Below, in pieces: positions 1-10,700 of a stretch of 20,412 bases of DNA. The notes under the pieces are model-generated. The model did not search any database. It worked only from the letters and a program-made list of their open reading frames with translations, and was not told where the DNA came from. The position numbers and the translations under genes are program-made. Location: NCBI GenBank assembly GCA_002081555.1, contig KV921143.1:3646-24057 (forward strand), in the 5' to 3' direction. Every line of letters begins with the position of its first letter. Positions within the stretch are counted from its first letter, which is position 1. The stretch is from Protostelium mycophagum (Eukaryota > Evosea > Variosea > Protosteliida > Protosteliaceae).

Positions 1-566
1 CATCAGATCGGGTGTTCGCTGGTTTGTGATTTGGTTTCCGGAAACCAGATTCTGAGACGTCTCACATGACACCATCTCCGAGCAGACACCACCTCTTCTC
101 TGAGTGTTCTTCAAACACACCAGTTCGTTCCATGGCTCTCACTGGTTAGAATTGTAAAAGCAGAATTCTTTGGGAGCTTGGATTTCTGAAAATTCCAGGA
201 ATTTTCCGTTAACTTTCTCCTTCCAATTTTTTAACCCACGACAAACAAGTGAATCCCTAAGATCATGCTTGAGCAGCCGCTTTTCTTTCAAAACAGATAA
301 TGTACATCACACATGATGAAAGTTCAGGGACAACTTTACCTAAAAGCTCTGTCTAAATAATGGGCAGCAATATGAGAACGATCTATAACTTATTATCCAG
401 ATTTATTTGGACGGAAGACGGGGTCGCCCAAAAGATAATCTCCCAAGAAGTTCCAATTTGGTACATCGTCATCAGTCGTCCAAACGACCATGCGATCGAA
501 CTCAATATTGACATTCAACAATCTACAATTTTGAATATTCAGACTTTCATATGATGTACACGACAC
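1..566. other. Left edge, no supported gene
   Basis: I find no convincing gene here. On the minus strand a short open stretch starts at the ATG at 133 and reads EEHSEKRWCLLGDG, which faintly recalls the start of a PH domain. A GT...AG intron near 34-86 could carry it on toward the window edge, but neither frame nor homology settles this. A 64-codon plus-strand ORF (360-554) has no recognisable domain and I treat it as chance. Two perfect palindromes lie at 32-47 (TGGTTTCCGGAAACCA) and 53-64 (TGAGACGTCTCA). The stretch 140-566 should also hold the 3' end of the cyclic phosphodiesterase transcript. Confidence 0.3.
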
Positions 567-1116
567 TTACTCTTCGTCTTTGACCATAGCTTTGATTTTT
601 GTTGCAGTCTCAGAAGTATAGTTTCCATAGTACAAGCTCATGTGAGGGTAGTAGGCTGGTACAGAGGGTCCGTAGTACTTGCCCACAGAGCTGTACATCT
701 GTGCAGCGAGTGACATGAGAGGTTCCACCTTCTGTGCCTCCATGATGATGCTCTGATAGAAGGTGTTTCCAAACTGTGTGAAATTCAACAGGAGGAAGAA
801 GAAAATAAATACCTTTAGATTGAAAAATGGTATTTTGATATTGCCTTCGACATCACCAGCAATCTGACTTAATAATGGCTCAATCTACAATTATTCATCA
901 GTCAATGGTGTGATGACATGGGCAAATTACCCGAGGCCAATCGTTGATTGTTGTCGTCAACAAAGGTAACAGTGTCACATGAGGGGAGAAGATAGGACCT
1001 CCACCTTTCTTGATGATATTTTCGATTGCTGCTGTATGAGGATCCTTCTGGCTGGGACTCAGCCAAATCGACAAGAATTTGTTGGATGCCACTGTAGAAT
1101 GTTTGGTGCTCGTCAT
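567..1116 (-). CDS. Cyclic phosphodiesterase (2H phosphoesterase, CPDase family)
   Basis: Three exons give about 154 residues, the usual size of plant and fungal CPDases, which open ADP-ribose 1'',2''-cyclic phosphate (a by-product of tRNA splicing) and other cyclic nucleotides. The two catalytic HxT/S motifs of the 2H fold are both visible: FSPHVTLL near residue 46 and YYPHMSLYYGN near residue 130. An N-terminal FLSIWLSPSQ matches the first strand of the family. Two phase-0 introns, ending in ATTGTAG and TTTCACACAG on the minus strand, separate the exons; the middle exon reads IEPLLSQIAGDVEGN. I chose the ATG at 1116, which gives the typical CPDase N-terminus. An in-frame ATG at 1179 would add a signal-peptide-like segment (MHPSFFYAAACLSLIACVCLS region), but the same bases look like a pyrimidine-rich 5'UTR intron end. 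The gene is head-to-head with FAM91. The family call is firm; the exact substrate is not known from sequence. Confidence 0.85.
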
Positions 1117-1325
1117 GCTGAGGCAGACACAGGCAATTAGGGACAAACAGGCTGCCGCGTAGAAAAAGGAGGGATGCATATGATCTGATGTGAATTCCCT
1201 GACTTCCAAAACTGAGATATCTCAAAATTTGTCTTCCCTCCCGAAAACAAATTTCACCTCGAGGCGGCTTGGTTCTTTGCAGAAGAGCGTCACCTATTGC
1301 TATATCAAACAATTGATTGATCAAT
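1117..1325. promoter_or_regulatory. Shared divergent upstream region
   Basis: Only 209 bp separate the start codons of the minus-strand CPDase (1116) and the plus-strand FAM91 gene (1326), so both promoters must lie here. I see no TATA box at a convincing position. A pyrimidine-rich minus-strand tract ending in CTCAG just before 1116 may be a 5'UTR intron end. Confidence 0.4.
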
Positions 1326-4300
1326 ATGGAAGAGGAGGATGAGAAGGAGCTGGAAAAATACATTTTACAGCAGTATACATGGGATCGACTTCCTGGATCA
1401 GTCAAAAAGAGATTAGAGAATTCAAGAGAAGTTTGGAAAGAGAAGGTGATGATTTTCAATGATGTTTGTCAATCGGTATTTAGGTGACGAAATACTCAAT
1501 CAAACATCAACTTCGATGGAAGACGAATCTAGTCAGACATATGTTTGCAGACGAGAGGACCTATTATTTACAAATTTTAAAAGTCAGCCGAGCTCATTTT
1601 ATGGTGAGCCAATAATCTTTAGCTGTCTTGATCTCTTCATGCCAAAATACATGGAATGATCATTGATGACCTTTTTCATGATGACCAATACTCACAGCTT
1701 TACCCTTATCACATCGCCGATGTGCTAAGCAGGTCACTCCGTATTAGTCCCTTCAAATATTATCTGGAGATGATGGAGGACGTAATGAAAAGCGGTGAGT
1801 GCAGATACAAAATAGCCAAAATAAAATTGAAGACACACAGAACACTCATATGACCGTCTGCCTAATTTTACAGCTACAGATTGTGAGTATATTTATTTTA
1901 AGAATACACCTCATGAAGAAAGGTGTCAGACTGCTGGGTATCGGCAGAAATGAATACATAGACAATATGAACCGCTGCAGATCAAGAGTATGTGTCTTTA
2001 TGTATAAAGTTGTGATGACGTCACAAGGGTTGGCTGTGGAAAATGAAGAGGAACGCCTTCAGAGAATTATTGCCGACACATCCTGTCGACATTGAGATCG
2101 AATACTGGTGGTTGGTGAACCGCGCCTTTCCAGCAGAAGAAGACCCAAAGGTATACATTTTTTCATACTTGTACATGTCGACACGTGAAATTTCACTGAA
2201 ATTTACAGAGCTTGAGTGACATGGAAAGATCGGTTTTGGCCACAATCGAAAATGGCGGCCCGAAACAGGCGGGAACGCTTGACAGAAACACGGTCAAATC
2301 ACTGTACACAAAGGGCTCAATCTATCTGGACGTCCCAATTAATGATGACGATTATATTTCAGGTAACGATCTCGTTGTAGATGTGCGTTGATTACGTGAT
2401 AGTCCCACCCCTCGAGAATTTCGTGATGAACAGAGTGGCGGGAGATTATTTCGAGAACTTATTGTACAAAATATTCGTATCACTAGACGAGAGGACCTCC
2501 ATAAAAGAGTTATCGGCTGTTTTAGACATTGATCCCGAGATGGCAAAGGTAAGCCAAACACACGCAGATGGTCATCATGACACGTGCAGCAATCAGTGTC
2601 TTTATATTGTAGATTAGGATTTGCAAAGAAGAAAAATCTGGAGCCACTGGTCGTATACGTAAGAAGATATCGCATGTCATCATGATGACGTCATGACAGG
2701 GTGAAGAAGAAGCACCAAGTAACAGAACACAATGGCATCCCACTTGGATCGATTACGCCACACGCATACAGCATCAACAGAGCATGATGTGCATCATCTC
2801 ATTGTGATTAGACACTGACCTCTAAAGGTTATTGTATGACAGTGAAGGCATGGTGGTGCAGAACTCTGATGACCCCTCGAGCCCGTTGCTGAACAGTGTG
2901 GACAGTCCAAATATATCAAAGTCAAATTTCGGCTCAACCTCATGTCAGTACAATATCTTATTGAGATGTCTTGTTCTCCTTTCTGCAGCAAAACCAACAC
3001 GGCTGCATAGCAACAGAAAACTACTCACTTCCGTTAATCATATATGAAGATCTCGTTGTAGATGGGTGATGACACGTCATAGCATATAGAACAGAGGGAG
3101 CATTACCACATAAGAGAATAGGTTTTATATTTGACTATACACTCACTGCTCTTCTTATGATGGGCAATCTCGGGAGCGGCCTCAAGATGCACGCTGTCAC
3201 GATGTACGAGGTACGTTATTACCGCGAAAGTTCGCGGTTATTCACGCGAAAAAGGTCGGAAAATTATCGGATGAATCTCTGGAGGAGTTTGTGCAAGAAT
3301 TAGAAAAGGTGAGAAAACCCATCTACAACTGCGAAAAATGACGTCATAATAGGTATCCGAAGTGGCAGAGGGCGAAGCACAGAGATATCATGACCACGCC
3401 ATCGCGTTGAAACAGACGCTCCTCTTTTTGAAACAAAAAGTGACAAAGGACTCAGTGAGATTTGGAGGAGTGGATCTGCTTAGATCTGAGAGATTGGCCA
3501 GTCTCGACGCCAGTACAAGAGAGAGGGTCAGTATTTTCCCGGAAGATTCGGTCTCAAAATGTACAGATTCTGTTCCAAAATTACGAACTATTGATTTCCA
3601 TGGCGCCAATTTCAAACGAAACTGAACTGATCACGTCTACAACTCCGAGACATTTCGGCCCGGCCATCGCTGAGGTACATATTGTTATCCATCTACAACG
3701 AGACACTGACTTGTCACAGTTCAACTCTATGTGGATGAAACTGTACACCTATCAATGCGCTGGAGACGGCCCACCATGCCAGCTGTTTACGAGAGGAGCA
3801 CGAGTCCGTGTCTTACCGCAAATATTTCACGGTTGCAGCTTCGTTAAGATGTTCAATTGGAAGCATGACCCTGTCGTCTCGCCAGTCAGCGGTGTCTTGC
3901 AGATTTTGAACGAGCAATTACTCGATTGTCCCGTCATGATACAATATTTCGGTGAATCTTCCGACACGATGGAGGTGAGTCGCAAAGAAATGAGACGTTG
4001 TAGATTGATCAGTGCAGATCTGTGTGGCTTTTCCTTTCGACCCACCAGGAGGTATTGGATCTTCTGATGATCATCTCTGTACATGTTGAAGTCGACCGAT
4101 TTACATAATTGTAGATGGAGAGGAGGAGATACCAGAGTCAGACTACAACGCAGAGAACATGCACCTGCACCCCACACTGCGACAACTGCAAGAGAAATTA
4201 CTTCTGGACAGCTCTTGCGGTTACGTAAAGATGTTGAGGCTGAGGAAGCCGAACGGCAGATACAGATGGGTACCAGAAGACATTTATTTTGGTGTTCCTC

Positions 4301-4689
4301 TGGGTGATTTGGCACTAAACAGAAAGGCGAGCTCTGATCTGATCAGACATGTAGCTGATGGATGCAGGTCACCGCGAAAATAGAACAGTACGATCTGTTT
4401 AGTGAAGAGAATATGAATAAGCAGTCAGAAGCCTCTCGCATGTTGTCCATCAGGCTGTTAGACTTCATCACTTCACATCCTAAATTACCGCCGAAACCTT
4501 CCACACATCCCCTCGCGGTTCTTCTCCAGCCATCACGGTTCGATCTTCCCAAAGCTTCCATTTCTAACAGACAACAGCGCGAGAAGTGAGACCATAGAGG
4601 CAGAAGAGATAGAGTTCGATCTAGAAAACGTTCCTTTCCCTTCTAAAGGCATTCGTTATACTTTGGACGAGGGCCTGACCTGCTGTTGA
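1326..4689 (+). CDS. FAM91A1-like: FAM91 family protein (golgin-vesicle tethering adaptor)
   Basis: The gene has at least 15 exons with short introns. Spliced exons follow human FAM91A1 nearly end to end: [142 protein letters not shown] and LCGYVTML-like [10 protein letters not shown]. In animals FAM91A1 works with TBC1D23 and WDR11 to capture endosome-derived vesicles at golgins of the trans-Golgi; the same role is inferred here. The start at 1326 ([20 protein letters not shown]) aligns with the family N-terminus. One intron (4327-4367) seems to use a GC donor. The splicing of the Ser-rich linker at about 2955-3115 and of the last intron (about 4536-4575, weak donor GTTCGA) is not certain. 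The protein ends [19 protein letters not shown], aligning with the animal VPLPAKN tail. AATAAA follows 26 nt after the stop. Confidence 0.93.
2187..2205 (+). repeat. Intron hairpin motif, FAM91 copy
   Basis: GAAATTTC, loop ACT, then GAAATTTA, directly before the acceptor CAG. Because GAAATTTC is self-complementary, the two units can form a stem with a 3-nt loop. Confidence 0.6.
4327..4367 (+). other. Probable GC-AG intron in FAM91
   Basis: Splicing AAG|GCGAGC...GATGCAG|GTC removes 41 nt and joins LNRK to [15 protein letters not shown]. This aligns without a gap to the animal LNRKVCRKIAAHGLCRKES segment. Without it the frame hits a stop (TAG at 4381-4383). The only GT in the stretch would give a 17-nt intron, much shorter than any other intron here. 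Confidence 0.7.
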
Positions 4690-4714
4690 AGCTTCTCAAA
4701 ATCTGTCGTATTGA

Positions 4715-4720
4715 AATAAA
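4715..4720 (+). terminator. Polyadenylation signal of FAM91
   Basis: AATAAA lies 26 nt downstream of the FAM91 stop and 95 nt before the TM9SF start, fitting the very short 3'UTRs in this window. Confidence 0.6.
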
Positions 4721-4814
4721 ACGGCCACATCTCATTTCGCGTTCACTAACGTACGGCATTACCGTAAGGGTTTTAGTCTCACGAAAAAAAGGAACACACA
4801 ACAAGAGCAGAGCC

Positions 4815-6956
4815 ATGGCGAGGGTCAGATGTATAGTCGCTCTCACTCTGCTGTCTCTATGTCTGTCCGTTTTTGGACGCAGTAAAGGACACCATTACCA
4901 ACCACAAGATCCGGTCCCCTTCTTTGTGAATAAGATCGGGCCTTACTCCAACCCCAGCGAGACATACAGATTCTATGACAAGCTGAGGTTCTGTGAGCCA
5001 AAAGATGGAGTTGAGAAGCCACATCAACACAAATCAAACTTCAACGAGAAGCTTTCTGGAAACAAGAATTTTGAATCAGCATACGATATCCATTTCAGAG
5101 GTAATTGTTTGCTGTGATTTCTTTTGAGGCTTGGGCAACAATTCACACTCATCCAGAGGAGAAGACAACGAAACTCTGCACATTGACTTTGAATGAAAAG
5201 GAGATTGCCAAATACAAGAAGGCCATAGACCAGTTCTATTACTTCGAAATGGAGTACGACCACATTCCTCTTTATGGCTTCGTCGGAGCTGTTGTTCCTT
5301 CCACCGTCAAGGGAGGGCCAAGCAAATACTACTACTTCGCTCACCTTCACTTCCATCTTCTCTATAATGGAGATCAGGTATGCATACATCACCACTTTTT
5401 GAACAGTTCCTCACTTCTATGCAGGTTATTTTCGGAAATATTACAGCGGATCTTGGAAAGATGCAGGAGTTGAAAGGGACCGAAGTCACTTTCGATGTCT
5501 CATATTCGACACAGTGGTCTCCCACCAGTGAGCGAATACAATACAATTAATAATTTACGATAACTTTTTTATAGCGGTAGCCTACAAGGACAGACATATT
5601 TACCAACAAATTGTCAATGGAAAAGCCAGCACTCACATCCACTGGTTGTCCATTATGAACTCTGTCATCCTTGTGCTTCTTCTCACTGGATTCCTCGCGA
5701 TCATCATCCTCAGGATTTTAAAGAATGATTACACACGTTACGCTCTCATAGAAGACGATCCAGAGGACGGTCCGTTTATTATTGATCTTTGATGTTATCG
5801 CGGCTCACCACCACAGGCTTAGATCATGAAGACTACGGATGGAAGCTCGTCCATGGAGATGTGTTCAGATTCCCACCAAACAGAACACTCTTCAGCGCTC
5901 TCATCGGTTTGGGATGTCAATTCCTTGCCGTCCTCTTTGGACTCTTATCTCTCGCTCTCTTGGGTGTTTTCTACCCAGGTAACGAGGGAAATTTATACGT
6001 GGCCGCCATCGTTCTATACGCCCTCACCAGTGTCCTCGGAGGTAATTTCAATCTGTCTAACAGAGGTTCCTGAATATCTTTAGGGTTTGTATCCGCTTCC
6101 TTCTACAAGCAGTTTGGAGGTGATGCCTGGGCTTGGAATATTGTTCTTGTTGGTTCGATTTACACCATCCCCTCTGTCTTTGTCTTCTCTTATGTCAACA
6201 CCGTCGCCATCATCTACAACGCCACCAACGCTATCCCCATCAGCGCCATTCTCGCCGTGTTGGCCATTCTCATTCTCAGTAAGTTGACGTGTTTTACGTG
6301 AATTAACCGCGGCAGTCGGATTCCCATTGAACGTGATTGGAGGAATTGCGGGAAGAAGATCTTCGGGCTCTTTCGAGGCACCTTGCAGAGTAAAGAGCTT
6401 CCCAAGGGAGATACCAAATATACCCTTCTACAGATCTCTACCCTTCCAAATGGTCATGTCTGGTTTCTTGCCTTTCAGGTGAGATATCTTAGGTGTTTGG
6501 GATGTCTCGGCTGAAAAGGATAGTGCCATCTACACCGAGTTGAGATACCTCTTTGAGAGCACCTGGGGACACAAATCGTACCAATTATTTGGTATCCTGT
6601 TCCTCGTGGCGATCATCCTCTTGATCGTGACGGCATGCATCACCATCGCCTTGACATACTTCCAATTGTCGACAGAGGATTATCGGTGGTGGTGGAACTC
6701 CTTCTTGAATGGAGGGTGAGCTATATTTGTACATCATGGTCCTGATGGTTGCAGATCTACTGGTCTTTTCATCTACGGATATGCCATTTTCTACTACAAA
6801 TTCTCGACGCTGATGTATGGAGTGCTGCAGAGTTCATTCTACTTTGCCTACATGTTGCTCATTTGTTTCTTCTTCTTCATCATGCTTGGAACAGTCGGAT
6901 TCTATGCATCCTTAGTGTTTGTGCGCAGGATTTACAGAGGCCTCAAGATTGATTAA
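4815..6956 (+). CDS. TM9SF nonaspanin (transmembrane 9 superfamily, TM9SF1-like)
   Basis: Nine exons and eight introns encode a full-length nonaspanin of near 580 residues, the family's usual length. The order is: a signal peptide ([21 protein letters not shown]), the luminal domain ([21 protein letters not shown]; later [19 protein letters not shown]), then nine membrane segments beginning at [18 protein letters not shown]. Family signatures are clear: [56 protein letters not shown] and [14 protein letters not shown]. The C-terminus LKID fits the KxD/E motif that keeps TM9SF proteins in the Golgi through COPI. TM9SF proteins help sort membrane proteins, and in amoebae they act in adhesion and phagocytosis (family knowledge). 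Human TM9SF1 is the closest match I recall. Intron 4 has an odd GTCCGT donor and intron 7 is best taken as ending at GATAG, which restores PFSAI. AATAAA overlaps the TAA stop. Confidence 0.95.
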
Positions 6957-6961
6957 ATAAA
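6956..6961 (+). terminator. Polyadenylation signal overlapping the TM9SF stop
   Basis: The TAA stop at 6954-6956 shares its last base with AATAAA, which implies an extremely short 3'UTR. Confidence 0.55.
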
Positions 6962-7438
6962 TTCCTCAGAATATTCATAACCTGGCACATCCTCTTTGAA
7001 GTAAATTTTGTTGCAGCTCTGAACACATGACCACCAACTGGAAGACATCATGTGATATGAAAATCATCACAAAAATGTTTGGTATTCAAAATGGGCGAAA
7101 CCAACACACTTCTGATGTTCATTATGAAGTGGAAAAGTATCCGCAATGGGCGTCTAATCCTTCGAAGAGAAACTCTCCACACTCTGGAACAACTATAACT
7201 GCAAGTTGTCGCATTTACATCGCGGATCAGACGAGAAACCCTGACGCCGGTATTGGTATGGCACATCCAAGGGTGAACAATCACAGACTTGAGGACTTTC
7301 AGATGATTGATCATGCAGACAAGATGACATTTTTGCGGCTCTGCCGCGTAGCATTGCAGGTGCATTCCCGTCAAAACTTCAAAATTTGAATTTTTATTTC
7401 TGGCGCGAAAAAATAAATTATTCTAATAGAAATATTTA
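6957..7438. other. Intergenic stretch without a recognised gene
   Basis: An open frame of 120 codons (7027-7389, +) and one on the other strand (7048-7374) have no recognisable motif and a composition unlike neighbouring genes; I take both as chance. A 13-bp perfect hairpin, GCGGC-TCT-GCCGC, lies at 7335-7347; its complement recurs in a carrier-gene intron at 15923-15936. The stretch 7380-7440 is AT-rich and may be the promoter of the small ORF that follows. Confidence 0.5.
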
Positions 7439-7603
7439 ATGAATAAAACAAAAAATTTTCAAGACATCTCTGACACAGACAGACGAAGAGTTCGTCGAGC
7501 TCGACTAGAAATTCAGACGACTGGGCTTCTACAATCGAAGATACAAGAGCTAGAAGAGACTATAAATAGATTGAAATATACGCACAAAAGGTATGAAATG
7601 TGA
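7439..7603 (+). CDS. Small basic coiled-coil ORF, function unknown
   Basis: An ORF of 54 codons follows an AT-rich stretch. It reads DRRRVRRARLEIQTTG and then LLQSKIQELEETINRLKY, with leucines at seven-residue spacing (three heptads), so it resembles a short basic-plus-zipper module. It lacks the conserved Asn and the AA..(S/C)R pattern of a true bZIP basic region. A GTATGA donor just before the stop could splice to 7675 or beyond and extend the protein. It converges with the long minus-strand gene at 7739. It may be a real small gene, an exon of a larger one, or chance. Confidence 0.3.
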   Translation: MNKTKNFQDISDTDRRRVRRARLEIQTTGLLQSKIQELEETINRLKYTHKRYEM

Positions 7604-7616
7604 TTTTTATTGATTT

Positions 7617-7698
7617 GTTTGTGAAAAATTGATGATTATGAAGGACGAAGCAAAATTTTCGAAGCAAATCCCAAGTATTATTCTTGGTTTTCACAAAC
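7617..7698. repeat. Inverted repeat between convergent genes
   Basis: The arms GTTTGTGAAAA (7617-7627) and TTTTCACAAAC (7688-7698) are exact reverse complements separated by 60 bp. They lie in the gap between two convergent transcripts, so a role in 3'-end formation is possible but unproven. Confidence 0.5.
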
Positions 7699-7738
7699 CA
7701 AAGTAAAATTTAATAAAAGTCATGAAGTCTCGAACAAT

Positions 7739-10700
7739 TTATATTTCTCCATCAGCGTCATCCATTCCAGGCTCTGGTTCTCTTACTCCTCTGTCTGTCG
7801 CGGGTGTGTCCTGCCATTCTTCCACAATCTTGGGTTCGAACTCTCCTCTCACAGTTCTGTTGTTGTTTGCCTTCACTGCAGACTCCAAATCGATGTCCGT
7901 CTTAAACTTGAAAGCTCTGTTGTCAGGCTCCTTTCCGAGAAGTATCCTCATCTTCTTGCTTTCCTTGTGCTCTTCCAGACAAGCAAGCTTCTCCCTTGTA
8001 AGTCTGTCGATGGCGTTGACTCTCTGCTCCGGGGTGACAAAGTAGTTTCTGTCCTCTTCCACCAAGAAGGGGCGGGTGGGCTCTCTCAGAGCGTCAAATG
8101 CAGACTTGGTCATGACCTCGGGTGCCTCTGCGGATGAGTTGCGATGACCGTGAGCCAATCCTAATGGCTTTCCGATGGATCTCAAAAGGCTCTTCTTGTC
8201 TTTAAGCGACACCTTCTCATGTCATTTGAGGTCTCATCACGTCGAAATGGCTCACCTTGGATGTTCCATTACCGGCCTCTCGAGAGCGGAAACCAGACTC
8301 TTCTTCTCCGTAACTGGCGAGAATAGAATCCCAAGTAGCGGCCCTTTCGGCGATTTTGGATTTGATGAGAGCTTTGTAGGTGGGTGTATTTTCACCACAG
8401 CAGAGGGTAACTCTCAGAATCGCCCACAACTGCTTGGTAGCCTTGTTTACGTTGGTACTCCTACATCATGTCATCATTCGTCATCAAGGAGGATCTCACC
8501 TTCTGCGGAGCAGAAGCTTGTCAGACATGGAGGTGAAATGCTTGACCATCTTCTTGATGTGGACGCCGATCTCAAGGATGACCTGCCCGGTGAGACTGTC
8601 CACTCGCTGTTCTACGTTGACGAGGCTGTGGAAGGCAAATTCAAAATGGCAGAGTTTGTCCATCTTGTCCAGACGAGTTCTGATGATCTGGGTGTCGAGT
8701 CCTTCTCTCCAGGAACTCTTTCTATAGTGGAATTGCTCGTCATAGAGGTCAGAAGCCACGGAAAGTACGAGGAGGTGTAAGTTTTCCGAGAGGTCGCGGT
8801 TGTATTGGCCTTCGGGGCGGCGAAGTATCTCTCCGTTGATGAGATGTAACTTGTGAGTGAAGTCGAGAGACTTGAACAAGTTATATCGCGATGAACTGTT
8901 CTCTATAACGGCTGGAGAATGGACCTGTCAAAGTGTCAATGTCACGTCAGAAAAATGACACCCTCACGTCATCGCTTGGAGTCTCCAAATGTACCATCTG
9001 TGTGGTGGTATTGTCAAGAGATCTATGAACATAAAGATCTCCGATATAGTGGAGGAAGGGGCCCTTCTTCTCCAACTTGAAATCGTACACCACCAAATTT
9101 CTCTGATTTGGAAATCTGGCCTGAATTTTCTTCTGAAATTTACTGGCCTTCTTCTCCAACATCTGCACGATCTCAGCATTGCACATTTTTTCGGGCTGAT
9201 TACCTTCGCATTTGGCTTGGAGAGAAAGAATCTCTCCTCCACTGGGACCTTGGAGATGGTTGTCTGTCCGATGACGGTGGAGGATTCCGCACGATCTGTT
9301 GGAGACCCGGGTTCGGATTTTCTGTCATAAGACACTGACTTGGCATTGATTGACATGCGAGAGTTTCTCTTTCCCAAGGTGGGAGGAGATGTCACGCTGG
9401 GAGGGGACGCCACGTTGGGAGGAGACATTGGAGGAGTTCCGTTGGATCCACCAGATTGTGACAGGTTGTCAGTGGAGCCAAAGAGTGTGGGAAGACGGTC
9501 GAATGACATGGAAAGACGGTCGAACGACATGGAGAGGCGGTTGGAGAGTGAGAGGGTCTTGTGGATACTTCCTTGTTCTATAAAAGTGGAGGCCACCTCT
9601 GTGGGTGCTACGTTGTCTATGATAGCTTCTACCCACGCATCCTTCTCTTTCTGATTTTGGTCATGAGGATGTTAAAGAGGACGAATGGACATACCTCAGT
9701 CTCTGCACGAAGAAAGAGGGTCACTTCGGGAGTTTGGATCTGGAATTTGAGTTCTGGTTCTTTGTTACTGCCTCCATAATAGTTGCCATGGGTGATCGTG
9801 TATCTTCCCAAATATACCACCTGTCAGAATTCAGAACTTGGTCAGAAGAAAATCCTCCACCTTCTGCGGTTTGGCTGAGCTGGCGGAGCCGAAGTAAGAG
9901 ATGGTCTTCTTCTCTTTATCTAATTTGAAATACTGTTTGGTGTATGTGAAGGCACTTCCTTCACCACTCTTTCGCTTGAGGAAACCCTCTTTGACTATAT
10001 CACTGGTCACTTGTCCAGTCACCGCGCCGGGCAAGTTGCGAAGTTGCTCGGCCCATTTGTTTGTGCCCTCTACGTAATTATTTCTGGCGTTGTACTTCTT
10101 GTGCTTGGACTTGTACTTGTTGAAGGACGGGGCGGATATAGTGAAGGTCTTGTCTTGCGAGTCCGTAATAATGATATCCGTAGAATCATCCAGCCTTGAA
10201 ATTTCAGCGAAAAATCTTGGAAGTTTCTACTTACGTTTCCTCTCTCATTTGGAACTTGTCCAAAAGCACCATTTTGCTTGGAAATTTCTGTCTGGCAGAG
10301 TCATAGAAGCAGAGGGTGTTGGAGTCCACGTGCAGTGAGGCCCACTTCAACTTTCCGTTGACTTCGACGCATCCGCAGATGTCTGATGGCATGTCAGCCG
10401 CGAAGGCCTGAGCACTTCCTTCTCCGGAGGGCAACCTCTTCTCCAGTGTCTTCAACATGTGACTTTTAGACTTGAAGAGTACGGGTCTGGGAGGGTTATG
10501 TAACCATGGCAACAGTTCTTTGCCCACGTTGAACCCTTGGGATTCTCCATACACGTAAAAATTGATTCCGTGATCCCTCACAGCCAAGTAGATCTCGCGA
10601 GGCTGAGCATATTGCACCGCAGTGTTGTCAAGCTTTTCGTCGAGAAGATAGCGGTTGTTGAGGTAAATGATGTGCTTGAATTTAAATTCTTCGATGAGTT

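Noticed and set aside
32-64. Two perfect palindromes (16 and 12 bp) as a regulatory site
   Set aside because: Such palindromes are expected now and then by chance in 20 kb and there is no gene context to support a role.
4351-4367. A 17-nt GT-AG intron in FAM91
   Set aside because: It keeps the frame but misaligns the protein by eight residues, while the 41-nt GC-AG intron gives a gapless match and a normal intron length.
4686-5117. A longer TM9SF start at 4686
   Set aside because: The frame runs back into the FAM91 stop and its poly(A) signal; the ATG at 4815 gives a proper signal peptide.
7027-7389. 120-codon plus-strand ORF after TM9SF
   Set aside because: It has no recognisable motif, an overlapping equal-sized frame exists on the other strand, and it contains a palindromic repeat. 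Chance is likelier.
9340-9654. Plus-strand frames of 77-104 codons over the PH-gene linker
   Set aside because: They are antisense shadows of the Ser/Pro-rich coding exon; the minus strand joins in frame to PH-domain exons on one side.
9818-9834. A 17-nt intron in the second PH domain
   Set aside because: A 40-nt GT-AG intron with a better donor (AAG|GTGGAG) ends at the same acceptor and keeps the PH strand order.
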